Source: Pseudomonadota bacterium (GTDB lineage: Bacteria; Pseudomonadota; Gammaproteobacteria; Burkholderiales; SG8-39). Taken from it: 6,549 nucleotides of DNA. The translations under genes and the position numbers were made by a program. Shown here in pieces: positions 1 through 6,393 of the stretch; within the stretch, counting starts at the first letter, position 1, and the number at the start of each line of letters is the position of its first letter. The stretch spans positions 1 to 6,549 of the forward strand of contig JAJZUN010000162.1 in NCBI GenBank assembly GCA_021848555.1, given 5' to 3'. The notes under the pieces were generated by a model. The model saw only the letters and a program-made list of their open reading frames with translations, made no database searches and had not been told where the DNA came from.

Positions 1-1009
1 TGATGAAAGTCCGCCCGATGTAGCGGTTCTTGACGAAGCCCTCGCGGTAGGACAAGCCCAGGTTCAAGGCAAGCTGCATGGCGCTGGGGCGGCTGGAATC
101 CGGAATCGGAATCACCACGTCGATGTCCAGGTGCGAGTACTGCGTCCTGATTTTCGCCGCCAGCTGCTCGCCCATGTGCAGCCGCGTCTCGTACACCGAC
201 ACCCCGTCCATGAGCGAATCCGGGCGCGCGAGATAGACGTATTCGAAGATGCAGGGGTTGAGCGAAGTCTTGCCGGCGCACTGGCGGCTGAAGAAATTGC
301 CTTCTTCATCGATGAAAACAGCCTCGCCGGGCGCAACGTCGCGCACGATCTGGAACCCCAGGGTGTCCAGGGCCACCGATTCCGATGCCACCAGATACTC
401 GTAGCCTTTGCCGGTGTCGACGCGTCCGATCACCAGCGGCCGTATGCCGTAGGGATCGCGAAACGCGAGCAGGCCGTAGCCCGCTATCATCGCCACCACG
501 GCATAGGCGCCGCGGCAGCGCCGGTGCACCGCGGCCACCGCGGTAAAAATGATCTGCGGGTCGAGCTTGTAGTTGGTCGATGCCTCCTGCAACTCGTGCG
601 CGAGCACGTTCAGCAGCACTTCCGAATCCGAGTTGGTATTGATGTGCCGCAGATCCTGGCGGAACATCTCCTGCTTCAGGCTCTCCGAATTGGTGAGGTT
701 GCCATTGTGGCCGAGGACGATGCCGAAGGGCGAGTTGACGTAGAACGGCTGCGATTCTGCTGCACTGGAAGGCGAGCCCGCAGTCGGATAACGGCAGTGG
801 GCGATGCCCATGTTGCCGGGCAGAGCGCGCATATTGCGGGTATGGAATACGTCGCGCACCAGGCCGCCGCCCTTGTGCATGTGGAAAGTCTGCCCTTCGG
901 AGGTGGCGATACCGGCTGCATCCTGGCCGCGATGCTGCAGCACCAGCAGCCCGTCATAGAGCAGCTGGTTCACCGGGGTCCTTGCCACTACACCGAGAAT
1001 CCCGCACAT
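1..1009 (-). CDS. purF: Amidophosphoribosyltransferase, N-terminal part (partial)
   Basis: The first 336 residues of a protein that is normally about 500 long; the frame is open through the left edge of the window. PurF catalyses the first committed step of de novo purine synthesis, making phosphoribosylamine from PRPP and glutamine. It starts [10 protein letters not shown], so removal of Met exposes the catalytic N-terminal Cys of a class II glutamine amidotransferase. Also present are QHRGQDAAG (25-33), Arg73 in [16 protein letters not shown] (100-107) and NSDSEVLL (126-133). Start of the phosphoribosyltransferase domain is shown by [12 protein letters not shown] (299-310) and [12 protein letters not shown] (324-335). 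The PRPP-binding loop lies outside the window. Residue 72 is Cys, where Val is usual (HVRYPTAG in E. coli). A good Shine-Dalgarno supports the start. Confidence 0.97.
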   Translation of the reverse strand, partial: MCGILGVVARTPVNQLLYDGLLVLQHRGQDAAGIATSEGQTFHMHKGGGLVRDVFHTRNMRALPGNMGIAHCRYPTAGSPSSAAESQPFYVNSPFGIVLGHNGNLTNSESLKQEMFRQDLRHINTNSDSEVLLNVLAHELQEASTNYKLDPQIIFTAVAAVHRRCRGAYAVVAMIAGYGLLAFRDPYGIRPLVIGRVDTGKGYEYLVASESVALDTLGFQIVRDVAPGEAVFIDEEGNFFSRQCAGKTSLNPCIFEYVYLARPDSLMDGVSVYETRLHMGEQLAAKIRTQYSHLDIDVVIPIPDSSRPSAMQLALNLGLSYREGFVKNRYIGRTFI

Positions 1010-1013
1010 GGTT

Positions 1014-1019
1014 TCACCT
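1014..1019 (-). promoter_or_regulatory. purF ribosome binding site overlapping the cvpA stop
   Basis: AGGTGA on the minus strand lies 4 nt before the purF ATG, and its last three bases are the cvpA stop codon. Ribosomes terminating on cvpA would be placed directly at the purF start, so translation of the two genes is probably coupled. Confidence 0.65.
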
Positions 1020-1502
1020 GTAACGGATGCGTTGCGCTAAATCTTTGGGCAATGCCGGCCTGGCGGCCAGCACCGCGGTTTCAACCGGTCCGGACAACAC
1101 CGCCTCGCGCCAGAACGGCTCCTTCGGCAAGTTCGTCAATCCGGCGAACATGACCCCGACGAATACGATCACCGCTCCGCGCGCGAGGCCGAACAAGCCG
1201 CCCACAGCGCGGTCGGTGAAACCCAGGCCCGCCGCGTGAAACAGCTTTGCCAGCAGCAAGCCGGTTAGTCCCGAGAGCAGCAACACCCCCAGGAAAATCA
1301 CCAGGTAGGCAATGACCGCTCTCAGCATGTGCGACAAACTCGCGGGCAGCCACTGTGCCAATTCCTGCGCGAACAGCCCGGACAGGATCAACGCGGCCGC
1401 CCACCCCGCGAGTGCGGCAATTTCCCGCACCACACCACGAAATACCGCCAACAGCACCGACAGGCCCACGATGGCGATTACCGCGTAGTCGAACCACGTC
1501 AT
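1014..1502 (-). CDS. cvpA: CvpA family inner-membrane protein
   Basis: A 162-residue hydrophobic protein with about four predicted membrane segments (roughly residues 6-22, 30-46, 62-86 and 104-124) and a short polar C-terminal tail. The opening [18 protein letters not shown], followed by [14 protein letters not shown], and the later [17 protein letters not shown] are typical of CvpA. The E. coli protein is needed for colicin V production and export; the general function of the family is not settled. The start is fixed by the ATGA overlap with dedD, so translational coupling is likely. The TGA at 1014-1016 lies within the purF Shine-Dalgarno, 4 nt before the purF ATG. The cvpA-purF pairing is conserved across many Proteobacteria. 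Confidence 0.93.
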   Translation of the reverse strand: MTWFDYAVIAIVGLSVLLAVFRGVVREIAALAGWAAALILSGLFAQELAQWLPASLSHMLRAVIAYLVIFLGVLLLSGLTGLLLAKLFHAAGLGFTDRAVGGLFGLARGAVIVFVGVMFAGLTNLPKEPFWREAVLSGPVETAVLAARPALPKDLAQRIRYR

Positions 1503-2143
1503 CGGCTCACGACGGCGCCTGGCTTGAGCCCCATCGCTGCCAGCTTGGTTCTCGCCTTCTCGGCGGCGTCCTTGCTCGCGAACGGCCCGGCACGCACGCG
1601 CGTCAACTCGCCCTTGCTGGTCTTGACCGGCTCAGTATAGGACTTTACCCCCGCAGCCGTAAGCTTGCTCCGCAGCTGGGTTACGTTCTTCTTGTCGGAG
1701 AACGCGTCGAGGCTGACCACCCAAGCCTGATCATTCGGCGCAGCCGGCGCGCGGGCCTCGTCGCTCTTGACCGGGGCTTTGGCCGGCGCCTTGACCGGCT
1801 CGGGCGCCGCTGCGGGCTCCGCTATGACCGCAGGGGACGTTGCTTTGACCGCAGGGGGCGCTGCAGGGCCCGGAGGCGGCTCGGCTTTGGCTGCAGCGGT
1901 TTCTGCTTTCTTCTCGGCTGCGGGCGCGACCGGCACCACGGGTGCGGGCGGCAGGACACGGGTGTTGAAACTGCCGGCGTCCTGACTCGGTATCTGCACG
2001 CTGAGCGGCGGGCCCGCCGGGCTGGGCTCCTTGTCCAGAATGAGCGGCAGAATGATGACCACGAAGGTCACCAGGGCGATGGCGCCGACGAGGCGGCGCC
2101 GGGCTCGCCGTTTCAGCTGCAGCGCTTCTTCGTTTTCCGCCAT
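1499..2143 (-). CDS. dedD: SPOR-domain protein, DedD-like (septal ring / peptidoglycan binding)
   Basis: A 214-residue bitopic inner-membrane protein. A basic cytoplasmic stretch (KRRARRR, 11-17) precedes one membrane segment at about 19-36, with the C-terminus predicted to be periplasmic. A low-complexity linker rich in Ala, Pro and Lys follows (about 60-137), then a SPOR domain at about 139-213. The SPOR domain is recognisable from WVVSLDAFSDKKNVTQLRSKL and TRVRAGPFASKDAAEKARTKL. SPOR domains bind denuded glycan strands at the division site, and E. coli DedD is the closest analogue in layout and in its folC-dedD-cvpA-purF neighbourhood. The stop overlaps the cvpA start as ATGA. The symbol is by synteny and architecture; the linker itself is too biased in composition to help. 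Confidence 0.88.
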   Translation of the reverse strand: MAENEEALQLKRRARRRLVGAIALVTFVVIILPLILDKEPSPAGPPLSVQIPSQDAGSFNTRVLPPAPVVPVAPAAEKKAETAAAKAEPPPGPAAPPAVKATSPAVIAEPAAAPEPVKAPAKAPVKSDEARAPAAPNDQAWVVSLDAFSDKKNVTQLRSKLTAAGVKSYTEPVKTSKGELTRVRAGPFASKDAAEKARTKLAAMGLKPGAVVSR

Positions 2144-2233
2144 CTACGCCTTAGAGTTCATTTCAATATGAGGAAATGTGTCCCTTCATGTTCCTCTGTC
2201 CAAAGGGCCGTTTCGCCGATGCTGAAACCGCCT
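2144..2233 (-). other. 90-nt folC-dedD spacer with an imperfect hairpin
   Basis: No gene is supported here. The arms gaggaa (2170-2175) and ttcctc (2191-2196) are complementary and extend by atg/cat if one base is bulged, giving a weak 9-bp stem around an 8-nt loop. There is no T-tract and I see no convincing promoter. The spacer ends in the dedD ribosome binding site. Confidence 0.4.
2149..2153 (-). promoter_or_regulatory. Ribosome binding site of the dedD-like gene
   Basis: TAAGG on the minus strand lies 5 nt before the ATG at 2143. It is one of the few clear Shine-Dalgarno sequences in the window and supports that start. Confidence 0.6.
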
Positions 2234-3505
2234 CTAAGACGCTCCCCGGACAGCGATCACGGCCGCCACGGTATGAAAAGATCCGAACACGACAATTCTA
2301 CCATTTTCAGCCGCGCCGCTGCATGCAGCGGCATAGGCTTGAGCCGGATTTTCGAACTCGCGCACCGCGTCCATCCCCTGTTGCCGCAGCAACTGCGCCA
2401 GCTCCGCCGACTGCGCGCCGCGTGGCGGCGGCAAGGTGCAGACAAACCACCGGTCTATGCGCCCCGCCAGCGCCCTCACCACACCGGCGATATCCTTGTC
2501 ACGCAACATGCCGAATACCGCCGTGGTTCCCGAGCAAGGCCCGAGTTCGGACAGATTTTGTGCCAGGACTCCGGCCGCCTGCGGGTTGTGCCCCACATCC
2601 AGCACCAAGGCCGGGTGTCCGGGCAGCAGCTGAAACCGCCCGGGCAATTCGACCTCGGACAATCCCTGGCGCAGGTGGCGCAGGGAAACGGGCAGGCGTT
2701 CGCCCAGCGTTTCCAAAGCCATCAGCGCCGCGCTTGCATTTTGCAGTTGATTGCGTCCGCGCAATGCCGGCCAGGGCAGGCTGGACTTCGTGCCCGCGGG
2801 TCCCCAGAACGACCACTGCTCGCCCGCGGTCTCGCAGCCGAATTCGTGCCCGAAACGCAACAGCCGCGCCCCGATCGCCCGCGCATGCGCCAGCACCGAG
2901 GCGGGCGCCTCGGGGTCGGCGAGCACTGCCGGTTTGCCGGCGCGAAATATGCCGGCCTTTTCATGTCCGATGGCCTCGCGCGTGGCGCCGAGATAGTCCA
3001 TGTGATCCAGCCCGACACTGGTGACTATGGCGCAATCGGCGTCAAATACATTCACCGCGTCCAGGCGCCCGCCCATGCCGACTTCGAGCACCAGCACATC
3101 GACCGCGCTGCGCAGGAACAGGTCCACTGCGGCAAGCGTGCCGAATTCGAAATAGGTCAGGCGCGTGTCGCCCGCATTTTCGGTCCGCGCCGCCTCGACG
3201 CGGTCAAACGCCGCGACCAGCGCGGCGTCATCGGCTTCGCGCCCCGCGATCCGCACCCGTTCGTTGTAGTGCAGCAGGTGCGGCGACGCATACAGGCCGA
3301 CGCGGTAGCCCGCGGCCGTGAGCATGGATTCCAGCATGGCACAGGTCGAGCCCTTGCCGTTGGTGCCCGCCACGGTGATCACCGGCACGCGCGGTATCAA
3401 ACCCATTGCGCTGCGTACGCGTTCGACCCGGTCCAGCCCGAGCGCGATACTCTGCGGATGCTGCTGCTCGATGTAGGCGAGCCAGCCGGCGAGATCTCTT
3501 GTCAC
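2234..3505 (-). CDS. folC: Bifunctional dihydrofolate synthase / folylpolyglutamate synthase
   Basis: A 423-residue Mur-ligase-family enzyme that adds L-glutamate to dihydropteroate, and further glutamates to folates, using ATP. The P-loop GTNGKGST is at residues 47-54. Other family marks follow: TYFEFGTLAA (117-126), LEVGMGGRLDAVN (140-152), SVGLDHMDYLG (163-173), HEKAGIFR (181-188, whose Lys183 is the expected carbamylated lysine), GRNQLQNA (250-257) and LDVGHNPQAA (302-311). It ends near GSFHTVA. I chose the GTG giving VTRDLAGWLAYIEQQHP because this is where family similarity begins. An upstream ATG at 3625 would add 40 residues encoded by the hairpins and not resembling FolC. No Shine-Dalgarno is evident before the GTG; the nearest AGG is about 18 nt away. 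The gene follows accD after a 405-bp gap and precedes dedD by 90 nt. Confidence 0.94.
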   Translation of the reverse strand: MTRDLAGWLAYIEQQHPQSIALGLDRVERVRSAMGLIPRVPVITVAGTNGKGSTCAMLESMLTAAGYRVGLYASPHLLHYNERVRIAGREADDAALVAAFDRVEAARTENAGDTRLTYFEFGTLAAVDLFLRSAVDVLVLEVGMGGRLDAVNVFDADCAIVTSVGLDHMDYLGATREAIGHEKAGIFRAGKPAVLADPEAPASVLAHARAIGARLLRFGHEFGCETAGEQWSFWGPAGTKSSLPWPALRGRNQLQNASAALMALETLGERLPVSLRHLRQGLSEVELPGRFQLLPGHPALVLDVGHNPQAAGVLAQNLSELGPCSGTTAVFGMLRDKDIAGVVRALAGRIDRWFVCTLPPPRGAQSAELAQLLRQQGMDAVREFENPAQAYAAACSGAAENGRIVVFGSFHTVAAVIAVRGAS

Positions 3506-3544
3506 TTGAGAATCGAGTGTTGACCTAATTGAAATTGCAATGTT

Positions 3545-3568
3545 GCGCGGACGAGAAACCGTCCGCGC
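3545..3568. repeat. Inverted repeat / hairpin 1 (9-bp stem)
   Basis: The arms gcgcggacg (3545-3553) and cgtccgcgc (3560-3568) are perfectly complementary around a 6-nt loop. It lies 39 nt upstream of the folC GTG on the transcribed strand. The apex GGACG/CGTCC is shared with hairpin 2, which begins 2 nt further on. There is no T-tract after the stem on either strand, so an intrinsic terminator is not supported. Confidence 0.85.
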
Positions 3569-3570
3569 GG

Positions 3571-3618
3571 ATCGCGGATTGCGCACGGACGAAAAGCCGT
3601 CCGTGCGCAATCCGTGAT
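3571..3618. repeat. Inverted repeat / hairpin 2 (21-bp stem)
   Basis: Arms at 3571-3591 and 3598-3618 pair over 21 positions around the 6-nt loop aaaagc. The single non-Watson-Crick position, 3574/3615, is G-T and would be a wobble pair in RNA read as the plus strand. The core is gattgcgcacggacg and its complement. The stem is far longer and more perfect than a typical terminator and lacks a following T-run. The apex and core resemble those of hairpins 1 and 3, suggesting one repeat family. Confidence 0.92.
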
Positions 3619-3660
3619 CTTGCACAAAAACAAGCCCAAACTGTTGTGGCTTCTATCCAT

Positions 3661-3711
3661 AACCGTGATTTGGGTACGGATGTGCCTTTCATCCGTACCC
3701 AAATCACGGTT
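3661..3711. repeat. Inverted repeat / hairpin 3 (perfect 22-bp stem)
   Basis: Arms at 3661-3682 and 3690-3711 are perfectly complementary over 22 bp around the 7-nt loop tgccttt. The left-arm core gatttgggtacggatg aligns with gattgcgcacggacg of hairpin 2 at 12 of 15 bases with one gap. Where they differ, both arms differ in matching fashion, so pairing is preserved. No T-tract follows on either strand. The structure fits a repetitive extragenic palindrome better than a Rho-independent terminator. Confidence 0.93.
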
Positions 3712-3712
3712 G

Positions 3713-3727
3713 GCGCGCGTAGCGCGC
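3713..3727. repeat. Small GC hairpin gcgcgc-gta-gcgcgc
   Basis: Six bases gcgcgc at 3713-3718 are repeated, and therefore self-complementary, at 3722-3727 across a 3-nt spacer. It begins one base beyond the foot of hairpin 3 and may be part of the same element. It contains a GTAG (3719-3722), the tetranucleotide found beside REP palindromes handled by RAYT transposases, but its position inside a stem makes that reading weak. Confidence 0.55.
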
Positions 3728-3760
3728 AATGCCTGCTACTCGCATGTGACAGTACTTAGA

Positions 3761-3787
3761 GGCCATTTCAGAATTACCGAAATGGCC
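3761..3787. repeat. Inverted repeat ggccatttc ... gaaatggcc
   Basis: Arms 3761-3769 and 3779-3787 are perfectly complementary over 9 bp around a 9-nt loop. It differs in composition from the GC-rich hairpins near folC and sits against the G-run/C-run block on the accD side, so it probably belongs to a second repeat type. No T-tract follows on either strand. Confidence 0.8.
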
Positions 3788-3803
3788 CCTGATATAGGGG
3801 AGC

Positions 3804-3873
3804 ACGAGGGGATGCGCCCCGAAGGTCTCGATCCCCCTTGAGGGGAAAGTCCCCGTAAGGGATATCCCCTCGT
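3804..3873. repeat. G-run/C-run block closed by a 10-bp inverted repeat
   Basis: The outer arms acgaggggat (3804-3813) and atcccctcgt (3864-3873) are complementary over 10 bp. Between and across them several smaller pairings compete: gggg/cccc at 3808-3811 and 3817-3820, gggga/tcccc at 3842-3846 and 3850-3854 with a 3-nt loop, and the palindrome gggatatccc at 3859-3868. The density of alternating G4 and C4 runs could give a branched RNA fold or several alternatives. On the transcribed strand it lies shortly after the accD stop. I cannot assign it to a known riboswitch or small RNA family. Confidence 0.65.
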
Positions 3874-3910
3874 TTTGAAATAAGCTCTTACGATGTCGCA
3901 TATGACGCGC

Positions 3911-4780
3911 TCAGATGTTCTCTGGTGGGATGCGCATCAACAGCGTGATCAGCTGCGCCAGACGGTCGCGCATCTGGCGCCGGTCGACAATCATGTCGAT
4001 GGCGCCTTTTTCCATCAGGAATTCGGCACGCTGAAAACCCTCAGGCAGTTTCTCGCGCACGGTCTGTTCGATCACGCGCGGACCGGCGAAACCGATCAGC
4101 GCCCTGGGCTCGGCGACGATCACATCACCGAGCATGGCGAAACTCGCCGACACGCCGCCCATGGTGGGGTCGGTGAGCACGGAGATAAATGGCAGCTTGC
4201 GTGCCGCGAGTTGCGTCAGCACGGCAGTCGTCTTGGCCATTTGCATCAGCGACAGCAGTCCTTCCTGCATGCGCGCACCGCCGGTGGCGGTGAAGCAGAC
4301 GAAAGGCAGATTCTGCTCTACGCACACCTTCACGCCGCGCACGAAGCGCTCGCCTACCACCGAGCCCATCGATCCGCCCATAAAATCGAACTCGAACACC
4401 GCAGCGACCAGCGGGATATTCTTGATCGCGCCCTGCATCACGATCAGGGCGTCGGTCTCCCCGGTCTGGCGCCGCGCCTCTTCGAGACGGTCGGCGTAGC
4501 GCTTGCTGTCCTTGAACTTCAGGCTGTCCACCGGCAACACCTCGGCGCCGATCTCGAACCGGCCCTCGGCGTCGAGCAGCATGTCGATGCGCGCGCGCGC
4601 CGAAAGGCGGTTGTGGTAAGCGCATTTGGGGCAGACGTTGAGGTTTTTTTCCAGGTCCGTGGCGTACAGCACCGCATCGCAGGAAGCGCATTTGATCCAC
4701 AGGCCTTCCGGAACGGCGCGCTTGCTCGGGCCGATCGAGCGGTTGATCTTGGGCGGCAGCAGTTTCTGCAGCCAGTTCAT
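3911..4780 (-). CDS. accD: Acetyl-CoA carboxylase carboxyltransferase subunit beta
   Basis: A complete 289-residue beta subunit of the AccA2-AccD2 carboxyltransferase, which transfers the carboxyl group from carboxybiotin-BCCP to acetyl-CoA to make malonyl-CoA, the committed step of fatty acid synthesis. The N-terminal four-Cys zinc finger is intact: Cys31, Cys34, Cys50 and Cys53 (CASC ... CPKC). The crotonase-type core follows, with [16 protein letters not shown] (131-146), [11 protein letters not shown] (165-175), [16 protein letters not shown] (204-219) and [11 protein letters not shown] (230-240). The start giving [10 protein letters not shown] matches the usual N-terminus and lies in the ATGA overlap with trpA. 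The reading frame continues upstream through trpA but does not resemble AccD there. accA is not in the window. The gene is followed by a 405-bp palindrome-rich gap before folC. Confidence 0.97.
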   Translation of the reverse strand: MNWLQKLLPPKINRSIGPSKRAVPEGLWIKCASCDAVLYATDLEKNLNVCPKCAYHNRLSARARIDMLLDAEGRFEIGAEVLPVDSLKFKDSKRYADRLEEARRQTGETDALIVMQGAIKNIPLVAAVFEFDFMGGSMGSVVGERFVRGVKVCVEQNLPFVCFTATGGARMQEGLLSLMQMAKTTAVLTQLAARKLPFISVLTDPTMGGVSASFAMLGDVIVAEPRALIGFAGPRVIEQTVREKLPEGFQRAEFLMEKGAIDMIVDRRQMRDRLAQLITLLMRIPPENI

Positions 4781-5577
4781 TTTGCGTCCAGCGCTGCGCG
4801 TATTTCCTGAATGAACTTGCTCGCGCGCTGCAGTTGCTGCCCCGCCGGGGCGCCCTCCATCTGCTCGATGATGGCGCTGCCGATGACCACCGCATCGGCG
4901 AACTGCGCCACCGCGGCGGCCGTGGCGGCATCGCGGATACCGAAACCCACGCCCACCGGCAGCTTGGTCTCGCGGCGGATGTGGGGAATCCTTTCGGCCA
5001 CACCGCTTAGATCGAGGTGCCCGGCCCCGGTAACGCCTTTGAGCGAAACGTAGTACAGATAACCGCTGGCCAGCCTGACGACCTCGGCGATGCGCGCGTC
5101 GCTCGAGGTCGGCGCAAGCAGAAAAATCAGGTCCATGCCGTGGCCGCGCACCAGGGAAGCGAAGGACTCGCACTCCTCCGGCGGATAGTCGACCACCAGC
5201 ACTCCGTCCACGCCCGCGTTCTGCGCCTCCTGCACGAAGCGCTCGGCTCCCATCGACTCGATCGGATTGGCATAGCCCATCAGCACCACCGGCGTGGCCG
5301 GATTCGTCGCGCGAAATTCGCGCACGAAGCCGAGCACCCGATCCAGGCCCACGCCGTGTTTCAGCGCGCGATCGCTGGCGCGTTGGATTACCGGACCATC
5401 GGCCATCGGGTCGGAGAACGGCACGCCGAGTTCGATCACGTCCGCGCCGGCCGCAACCAGAGCATGCATCAGCGCCACGGTCATGCCGGGTTCGGGATCG
5501 CCCGCGGTGACAAAGGGAATCAGCGCCTTGCGTCGGCGTACGGCGAGTTGTTCGAATACGCTTTGGATGCGTGACAT
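4777..5577 (-). CDS. trpA: Tryptophan synthase alpha subunit
   Basis: A complete 266-residue TIM-barrel enzyme that cleaves indole-3-glycerol phosphate to indole and glyceraldehyde 3-phosphate; indole is channelled to TrpB. The catalytic acids fall at the canonical positions: Glu49 in [11 protein letters not shown] and Asp60 in DPMADGP. The phosphate-binding part is recognisable as KGVTGAG (180-186), GVGFGI (209-214) and VVIGSAI (230-236). Length matches the family. I chose the ATG giving [10 protein letters not shown], because the upstream in-frame extension is antifamily sequence running back into the methyltransferase gene. The Shine-Dalgarno is poor, but the methyltransferase stop lies only 7 nt upstream, so translational coupling is plausible. 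The TGA overlaps the accD start as ATGA. Separation from trpB by an inserted gene is unusual outside Betaproteobacteria. Confidence 0.97.
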   Translation of the reverse strand: MSRIQSVFEQLAVRRRKALIPFVTAGDPEPGMTVALMHALVAAGADVIELGVPFSDPMADGPVIQRASDRALKHGVGLDRVLGFVREFRATNPATPVVLMGYANPIESMGAERFVQEAQNAGVDGVLVVDYPPEECESFASLVRGHGMDLIFLLAPTSSDARIAEVVRLASGYLYYVSLKGVTGAGHLDLSGVAERIPHIRRETKLPVGVGFGIRDAATAAAVAQFADAVVIGSAIIEQMEGAPAGQQLQRASKFIQEIRAALDAK

Positions 5578-5584
5578 CAGGGTT

Positions 5585-6382
5585 TCACAGTACAGAGGAA
5601 AGACCGGTTGCTTCGCGCCGCGCGGTTTGCGTGACGCCCAGAGCCCGGGCGACACGCTTTTCCACGATGGCGAAATAATCGGGGTTGAGTTCGAATCCGG
5701 CGAATCGGCGCCCGTTCCGGAGCGCCGCCACCGCCGAGGTCCCGCTACCCATGAAGGGATCGAGCACGGTGCCGCCGGCAGGGCAACTTGCCAGCACCAT
5801 GCGCTCGATGATCTCCAGAGGCTTTTGCGTCGGATGATCCTCGCGCTCGCCGTGCTGCCGGTGCAGGCGCGACACGCTCCACACATCCTTCGGGTTGTAG
5901 CCGACTTCCAGCCATTTCTTGCCCACGAAAATGGAACGCGAGCGCGCTTTCTTGGTTTCCGCGTCGTAGGGTATGCGCACCGCGTCGACGTCGAAATAGT
6001 AGTCGCGCGACTTGACGAAGAATCCGATGTTGTCGTGCACCGACGAGAATTTTCGCGTGCTGCCGCCCATGCTCGGCACCCTGCGGTCCCAGATGATTTC
6101 GTTCACCATGGCAAGGCGCGTCTTGAGATGGCTGAATACCTCCGGACTGTGCTGCCAGGTGAGAAACACGTACAGGCTGCCGCTCGCCTTCAGCTTGGGC
6201 ACCACCGCGTCTACCCAGCGCCGGCTCCAGGCGAGGTATTCGTGCGCGTCCAGACGATCGGAGTCGTTGCCGTAATCCTTGCCCAGGCCATAGGGCGGGT
6301 CGGCGATGACCAGGTCGACCGATGCGTCGGCCACGCGGTCTATCCCGCAGAGGGCGTCTTCGTTGTAGAGCAGCACGCTCAT
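5585..6382 (-). CDS. Orphan DNA methyltransferase, beta-class (DPPY / FMGSG), between trpB and trpA
   Basis: A 265-residue SAM-dependent DNA methyltransferase of the N6-adenine/N4-cytosine family. The catalytic motif DPPY is at residues 28-31, close to the N-terminus. The SAM-binding motif DPFMGSGT is at 208-215, followed by [11 protein letters not shown] at 227-237, and [14 protein letters not shown] (183-196) precedes it. Catalytic motif first and SAM motif last is the beta-class order, with the presumed target-recognition region between (about 100-180, including [15 protein letters not shown]). DPPY favours N6-adenine methylation. No restriction endonuclase, specificity subunit or Vsr gene is visible nearby, so it appears solitary. 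From memory, a methyltransferase occupies this trpB-trpA position in many Betaproteobacteria, and the Ralstonia/Burkholderia versions have been linked to GTWWAC methylation. Applying that specificity here is inference. The start ATG has only a weak purine-rich GAG upstream, so coupling to trpB is likely. Confidence 0.93.
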   Translation of the reverse strand: MSVLLYNEDALCGIDRVADASVDLVIADPPYGLGKDYGNDSDRLDAHEYLAWSRRWVDAVVPKLKASGSLYVFLTWQHSPEVFSHLKTRLAMVNEIIWDRRVPSMGGSTRKFSSVHDNIGFFVKSRDYYFDVDAVRIPYDAETKKARSRSIFVGKKWLEVGYNPKDVWSVSRLHRQHGEREDHPTQKPLEIIERMVLASCPAGGTVLDPFMGSGTSAVAALRNGRRFAGFELNPDYFAIVEKRVARALGVTQTARREATGLSSVL

Positions 6383-6393
6383 CTCGAATCGGC

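Larger units (their letters stand above)
3506..3910. other. Palindrome-rich intergenic gap between accD and folC
   Basis: This 405-bp stretch interrupts an otherwise tightly packed minus-strand cluster. Short frames exist on both strands (up to about 76 codons), but they run through the inverted repeats and resemble no protein family I know, so I call no gene here. Reading from folC towards accD it holds three related hairpins (3545-3618 and 3661-3711), a small GC hairpin (3713-3727), an AT-richer stretch without obvious structure (about 3728-3760), a ggccatttc palindrome (3761-3787) and a block of alternating G-runs and C-runs (3804-3873). I see no convincing -35/-10 pair for folC and no U-tract after any stem on either strand. 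The region may act in mRNA processing, transcript polarity, or as an insertion site of repetitive palindromes; the sequence alone does not decide. Confidence 0.8.

Noticed and set aside
131..1153. A 340-codon plus-strand open frame
   Set aside because: It is antisense to purF and the end of cvpA, whose motifs are unmistakable. Long antisense frames are common at this GC content, and the translation resembles no family.
1355..3523. A 722-codon plus-strand open frame
   Set aside because: It runs antisense across cvpA, dedD and folC. Its Arg/His/Gly-rich translation follows the codon bias of the opposite strand and has no recognisable domain.
3506..3625. A 40-residue N-terminal extension of FolC from an upstream ATG
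   Set aside because: The extra codons are the hairpin arms and share nothing with FolC proteins, whose similarity starts at the GTG at 3505.
3571..3711. Rho-independent terminators after accD or a CRISPR array
   Set aside because: The stems are strong but no T-tract follows on either strand. The repeats are inverted hairpins of unequal length and spacing, not direct repeats separated by unique spacers.
3502..3901. Several 60-76 codon frames on both strands of the accD-folC gap
   Set aside because: They are open mainly because they read through palindromes, overlap one another on both strands, and have no convincing ribosome binding site.
4644..4650. A run of seven A on the coding strand of accD, in frame as A AAA AAC
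   Set aside because: It has the form of a -1 slippery heptamer, but AccD continues normally in the zero frame through the zinc finger and core, and I see no stimulatory structure. It most likely just encodes Glu-Lys-Asn.
3893..4810. A 305-codon plus-strand open frame opposite accD
   Set aside because: It is the antisense shadow of accD, which has its zinc finger and core motifs intact on the minus strand.
4777..5886. A 369-residue version of TrpA starting inside the methyltransferase gene
   Set aside because: The first 103 residues are the wrong frame of the methyltransferase. With the start at 5577 the catalytic residues fall at Glu49 and Asp60, as in the known enzyme.
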